From Diospyros lotus (taxonomy: Eukaryota > Streptophyta > Magnoliopsida > Ericales > Ebenaceae), in assembly GCF_014633365.1 (NCBI RefSeq), contig NC_068350.1, positions 8,161,922-8,225,921 of the forward strand: 64,000 nucleotides of DNA. The letters run 5' to 3'. This document shows, piece by piece, positions 60,480 through 64,000 of the stretch. A program made the position numbers and the translations under genes. The notes beneath the pieces are model-generated. The model saw only the letters and a list, made by a program, of their open reading frames with translations. It made no database searches and was not told the DNA's origin. The stretch's first letter is position 1; the number at the start of each line of letters is the position of its first letter.

Positions 60480-60840
60480 GCCATGCTTTTTTATTGAATT
60501 CCCATCTCGGTTATCTAAAATAGTGGCCCCATTTTTTATGGATGTCGAACTTTTGGGCCACTAATCTTATGTACAAAAGATTAGGTGTGCTTTATTTGTC
60601 ACGTCTACACATGAGCTGTTATCACTTATTATATATATATATATATATTTCATTCCAGTATCTTTGGCACCTATCTACTTGTCATGGCGTTTTTTAAATT
60701 TTTCTTCCACTATTCTTTTGTCGGGACGCTCCTTGCTCTTTTTCATGTTCCGTGTTTACGAATCATAGATTACAAGAATTGTGGGGAGCCTTCTTGGGGG
60801 TGCTTGTTCTTTCTCTTACGAATTCGTCTGCCATAAGCAA
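60480..60840. other. 3' untranslated region of the Tat element
   Basis: No coding region. An (AT)n run lies at about 60,630-60,648. Confidence 0.5.
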
Positions 60841-61700
60841 TCTAGTTTTGACCCCGAGTCCGATACATGATCCTTCTCAGGCATCCGAGTTTGCTGGGAG
60901 GCCTAGGCACCGGATCGACCAAGGAGTCGGATCTAGCTTAGGGGCATAGATCGGACTCAAACGAGGGATCCAGGTGAGCCTGCGGGCATCGGTGTCAGAA
61001 TACTTGAAGAAACTATGTCGATCCGAGGTCATAAGCACCAGATTGTCTCTAGGCGACCAGGCATTTGGTGATCCCGGGATGGGTCATAGCGCATTTGCTG
61101 TTATGTCTTCTGTCTCTGTCTTTTAGGGTCGGTCCACCTCAGTGAATCTTGGTTTGACCAGTGATCTAGCACGAGATTCCAACCAGACATCCGAGTTTGC
61201 CGGGAGACCTAGGCGCCAGATCAACCAAGGAGTCAGATCTAGCCAAAAAGGCATAGCACCGAACTCAAACGAGGGATCCAGGTGAGTCTGTGGGCATAGG
61301 CATCGGATTTTCTGGCGATTTCGGGCCAATTCGCGGTCATTAGCACCAGATTGCAACTGGGTGACTCAACTCTGGTAAGAAGAATCAAGCCAGGATGGCC
61401 CTCTCCCCCCCTTTTTTTTTGGGGGGGGGGGGCGTCCATAGGGTCGATCTACCTTAGGGAATCCGGGTTTGACCCGCGATCCAACGCGGGATTCCTGCCA
61501 GACATCCGACTTTGCCAGGAGACCTAGGCGCCAGATCAACCAAGGAGTCGGGTATGGCCGAAAAGGCATAGCACCGAACTCAAACGAGGGATCCTAATGA
61601 GTCTGCGGGCATAGGCATCGGATTTTCTGGCGATCCCGAGCTAGCTCGCAGTCATTAACGCCAGATTTCCACTAGGCAACTTGGCCTTTGGGAGCGAGTG
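60841..61700. repeat. Tandem repeat of about 310 bp, three copies
   Basis: The phrase CATCCGAGTTTGC...GGAGACCTAGGCGCCAGATC occurs at 60,882, 61,188 and 61,503 (periods 306 and 315). Each copy continues through CAAACGAGGGATCC and CGGGCATAGGCATCGGATTT. The first copy is the most diverged. Such 3' tandem repeats are known for Tat-lineage elements. Frames at 61,123-61,569 are periodic by-products. Confidence 0.88.
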
Positions 61701-61854
61701 GTGCTTGAGCCATTGTACCTGCATTACATTCAATGACACACAAGCAGTCGGGCACAGAGATTTTACATGGTTCGGCTTATAGTTTTGCCTACTCCACGGG
61801 AATACAAGGGGTATATTCTTTTATTCGTTTGGGGAACATTATTACAATGAAAAG

Positions 61855-63057
61855 TTAGAGAGAATCCCGACCCTCAGCTGGATCGGGCAGCGCCTCTGGT
61901 GACAGGCTCGGTCCTGCCTCTAATGCTTCGCCTTCTTCACTGGAGTTTATGGCCGGCAGGGTCAGGAAGTACCTTTTGAGGTGCATGGTGTTCCAAGTTT
62001 TGCCCATTGTCTCACCTCGTAGCGTCTGCAGTATGCATGTGTTAGGTCCCAACATTTTTCGAATTCTATAAGGTCCTTCCCAATTAGGTCTGAGTTTCCC
62101 CTCCTCTCTAAGAGCATTGGTGATGGTTGTTTTTCTGAGTACCAGATCTCCTTCTTCAAACTTGCGAGGGCGAACCCTTTCATTGTAGTAGTTGGAGACT
62201 CTCCTCTGACAAGCTGCCAACTGTACCGCCGCCTTTTCCCTCAATTCGTTTAACAGGTCCAAGTTCTCCTGTAAACGATCCGAATTACCTTCTTCCCTGA
62301 AAGCCATGACTCGGGGTGAGCCAAGGTCCACTTCCACAGGGATAAGGGCGTCAGTTCCATATGCCAAGCTGAAAGGTGTTTCCCCAATGGGTACCCGACT
62401 AGTTGTGCGATATGCCCACAAGATGCTGGGGAGTTCATCGGCCCATCCACCTTTTGCCTTCTCTAGTTGGGTCTTTAAGCCGTGTAGTATGGTCTTGTTG
62501 CTTGCTTTGGCTTGTCCGTTTTCTTGGGGGTATGCTACGGATGCCATTCTTAGACTGATTCCCCATCGATGACAAAAAGCTCTGAACGCATCTGAGTCGA
62601 ATTGTGTTCCATGATCTGTATTGAGTATACGTGGCATGCCGAAACGACAAATAATGTCTTTCCATACCATCCCTTCCACTTTCTTTTCTGTGATGGTTGC
62701 CAAAGGTTCAGCTTCTACCCACTTTGTGAAGTAATCTGTAGCCACCAGCAGGAATTTTCGTTGAGCAGATGCCATCGGGAATGACCCCAGTATGTCTAGA
62801 CCCCATTGTGCGAACGGTAGAGGTTGGAATATCGGCTGGATGGGAGCCGGAGGCTTTACTGTCAGGGGAGCATATTTTTGACACTTGTCACAGGTTCGAA
62901 CTTTCGTGGCGGCGTCTTGCCGTATCGTGGGCCAAAAGAAACTGGCTCGCAGGATTTTCCCAGCTAATGCCCTTCCTCCGAGGTGTTCACCACAGTCCCC
63001 CTCATGCACTTCTTCCAGTGCCTGTTGTGCTTCCCTTGGCCCAAGACATTTTAACAA
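61855..63057 (-). pseudogene. Tat-lineage Ty3/gypsy integrase with catalytic Glu changed to Lys
   Basis: The N-terminal zinc-binding region reads EEVHEGDCGEHLGGRALA with CDKCQK. The core has WGLDILGSFP (first Asp), LNTDHGTQFDSDAF (second Asp) and YPQENGQAKASNKTILHGL. The family reads NGQAE at the last motif, and the residue 36 positions after the second Asp is Lys instead of Glu (codon AAA at 62,506-62,508). The C-terminal part includes RVRPRKFEEGDLVLRK and GPYRIRKML, followed by a short tail. Upstream the polyprotein is frameshifted between integrase and RNase H (63,058-63,396), so the Met at 63,057 is not a true start. The integrase cannot perform the strand-transfer chemistry. Confidence 0.92.
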
Positions 63058-63396
63058 CGGTATGGAGTACCCTCTTTTGTATAATTTCTACCCAATTATT
63101 GTGAAACGGGCTGCGCTGGTTTTTAATCTCCTTGCTTCTGCGGGGGTTACTAGCAGTTCTTAGCCAAGCAAATATTTCAATATAGGGCTTCTCCAATCTT
63201 CGATCTCCGTAATGCAATGCACCGCGATGTCTTCCTCTCCTACACTAGGCTATTGGAGGACTTCCATGTGGATTAGGCGTCCGGGGGTGTCCCGGGCAGA
63301 GGCTAATTTTGACAGTGCGTCCGCGTGCTGGTTGAGGGACCTATTAATCTGAATCAGCTCGAAATGCCCAAACCTATGGGCGAGTTCTTTCACCTT
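63058..63396 (-). pseudogene. Linker between RNase H and integrase, broken
   Basis: In alternating minus-strand frames one can follow KVKELAHRFGHFELIQINRS and NQHADALSKLAS (end of RNase H), then a linker reaching IIQKRGYSIPLLKCLGP-like sequence. Stops and frameshifts interrupt it. Confidence 0.65.
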
Positions 63397-64000
63397 CTAC
63401 AGGTAGCGGGCCAGCACCGGCTCCCTTGCTTCGTAGGTACCTTGAAATTGTTGTACCACCAGCTGAGAGTCGCTGTGGGCTGTCAAGTTTTTTACTTCTA
63501 GTCTTTCTGCTAATGTCATTCCAGCAAGCAAAGCTTCGTATTCTGCTACGTTATTTGTACTGGGAAAGGTGAAGCGAAGCGAGTATTCTAAGATTTCCTG
63601 TTCTGGAGAAATCAACACTACCCCTGCCCCACTTTCTTTGGCATTTGACGCCCCATCAACGAACAACATCCATTCGTTATTGCGAGTTTCTTCAGTCGCG
63701 GGCGGGTGAGTGCATTCGACTATGAAATCTGCCAATGCTTGTCCTTTTATTGCCTTTCTTGGCTCGAAGCTAATGTCATACTCACTGAGTTCAATGGCCC
63801 ATTTGGTTAGTCTTCCTGAACATTCGGGTTTCTGTAGAATCTGTCTCAATGGTTGATCTGTTAATACTACCACGGAGTGGGCCTAGAAGTAAGGTCTTAA
63901 CTTCCTAGCTGTCGCCACCAATGCCAAGGTAATTTTCTCCGCGTAAGGATATCGCATCTCCGCCCCTTGCAATACCTTACTCACATAATAGACCGGGCTA
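63397..64000 (-). pseudogene. Tat RNase H region, cut by the window edge
   Basis: From the right edge the minus strand reads YYVSKVLQGAEMRYPYAEKI and KLRPYF-stop-AHSVVVLTDQPLRQ, the RT-associated RNase H remnant. Then comes a second, archaeal-type RNase H: WMLFVDGASNAKESGAGVVL, NNVAEYEALLAGM and AHSDSQLVVQQF. A double RNase H is a hallmark of the Tat lineage. The catalytic Asp/Glu/Asp set of the second domain is visible. Two TAG stops (63,883-63,885 and 63,397-63,399) stand where the family has CAG (Gln). Reverse transcriptase and gag would lie to the right. Confidence 0.88.

Noticed and set aside
60841..61700. A CRISPR-like or satellite array
   Set aside because: Three long repeats with no short unique spacers, inside the 3' region of a plant retrotransposon. 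Too few copies for a satellite.

Overview
The window is nuclear DNA from a flowering plant, most likely a eudicot. It is AT-rich and almost entirely built of plant transposable elements stacked inside one another. The only recognisable host gene is an EXO70 exocyst gene at about 37.15-38.65 kb, and it is broken: a one-base frameshift comes just before its 3' end is cut off and replaced by MULE transposon sequence. No bacterial, organellar, CRISPR, rRNA or tRNA genes were seen. The only 5S-like sequence lies inside a Cassandra-type TRIM LTR.

Layout. 0-1.8 kb: the minus-strand transposase of a CACTA (En/Spm) element, frameshifted and cut by the window edge. 2.4-4.3 kb: AT-rich direct repeats interrupted by a 1,140-bp Helitron, whose uninterrupted target survives in a neighbouring repeat copy. 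5.6-9.4 kb: a 3.8-kb solo LTR. 10.1-13.5 kb: two merged non-autonomous CACTA copies containing a MITE, which itself contains a 226-bp Cassandra solo LTR. 13.5-25.4 kb: one minus-strand Ty1/copia element, recognisable from RNase H back to its 5' LTR, interrupted by two 2.7-2.8-kb solo LTRs and a 936-bp hAT element. 26.1-28.3 kb: another solo LTR. 28.8-36.5 kb: a Mutator-type element with a 9-bp target duplication, a diverged tandem repeat split by a MITE and a 3.4-kb CACTA element, and small MITEs. 36.5-38.6 kb: EXO70. 38.6-53.2 kb: two copies of a MULE transposase region in direct orientation. Between and inside them lie a nested pair of solo LTRs (40.75-45.3 kb) and a 635-bp LTR-like element that holds a further 2.7-kb solo LTR (48.8-52.1 kb). 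53.9-54.7 kb: a Tourist-like MITE. 56.1 kb to the right edge: a minus-strand Ty3/gypsy element of the Tat lineage, with its 3' LTR, polypurine tract, an antisense multi-exon ORF, a 3' tandem repeat, integrase and an archaeal-type RNase H.

How the parts relate. Most insertions are fixed to the base by target-site duplications (5 bp for LTRs, 8 bp for hAT, 9 bp for Mutator), so their relative order can be read off. Seven solo LTRs share TGTRA...TTACA-like ends, and no internal region of that family is present, which points to repeated LTR-LTR recombination. Coding remnants share a decay signature: CAG to TAG and CGA to TGA stops, and G-to-A missense changes that turn the third catalytic residue (Glu) of both integrases into Lys. 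This fits deamination of methylated cytosines in silenced transposons.

The least explained signals are two adjacent hairpins conserved with compensatory changes in four of the solo LTRs, a cluster of twelve ATTCGAAT palindromes in the 3.8-kb LTR, the antisense ORF of the Tat element, and the EXO70/MULE junction.
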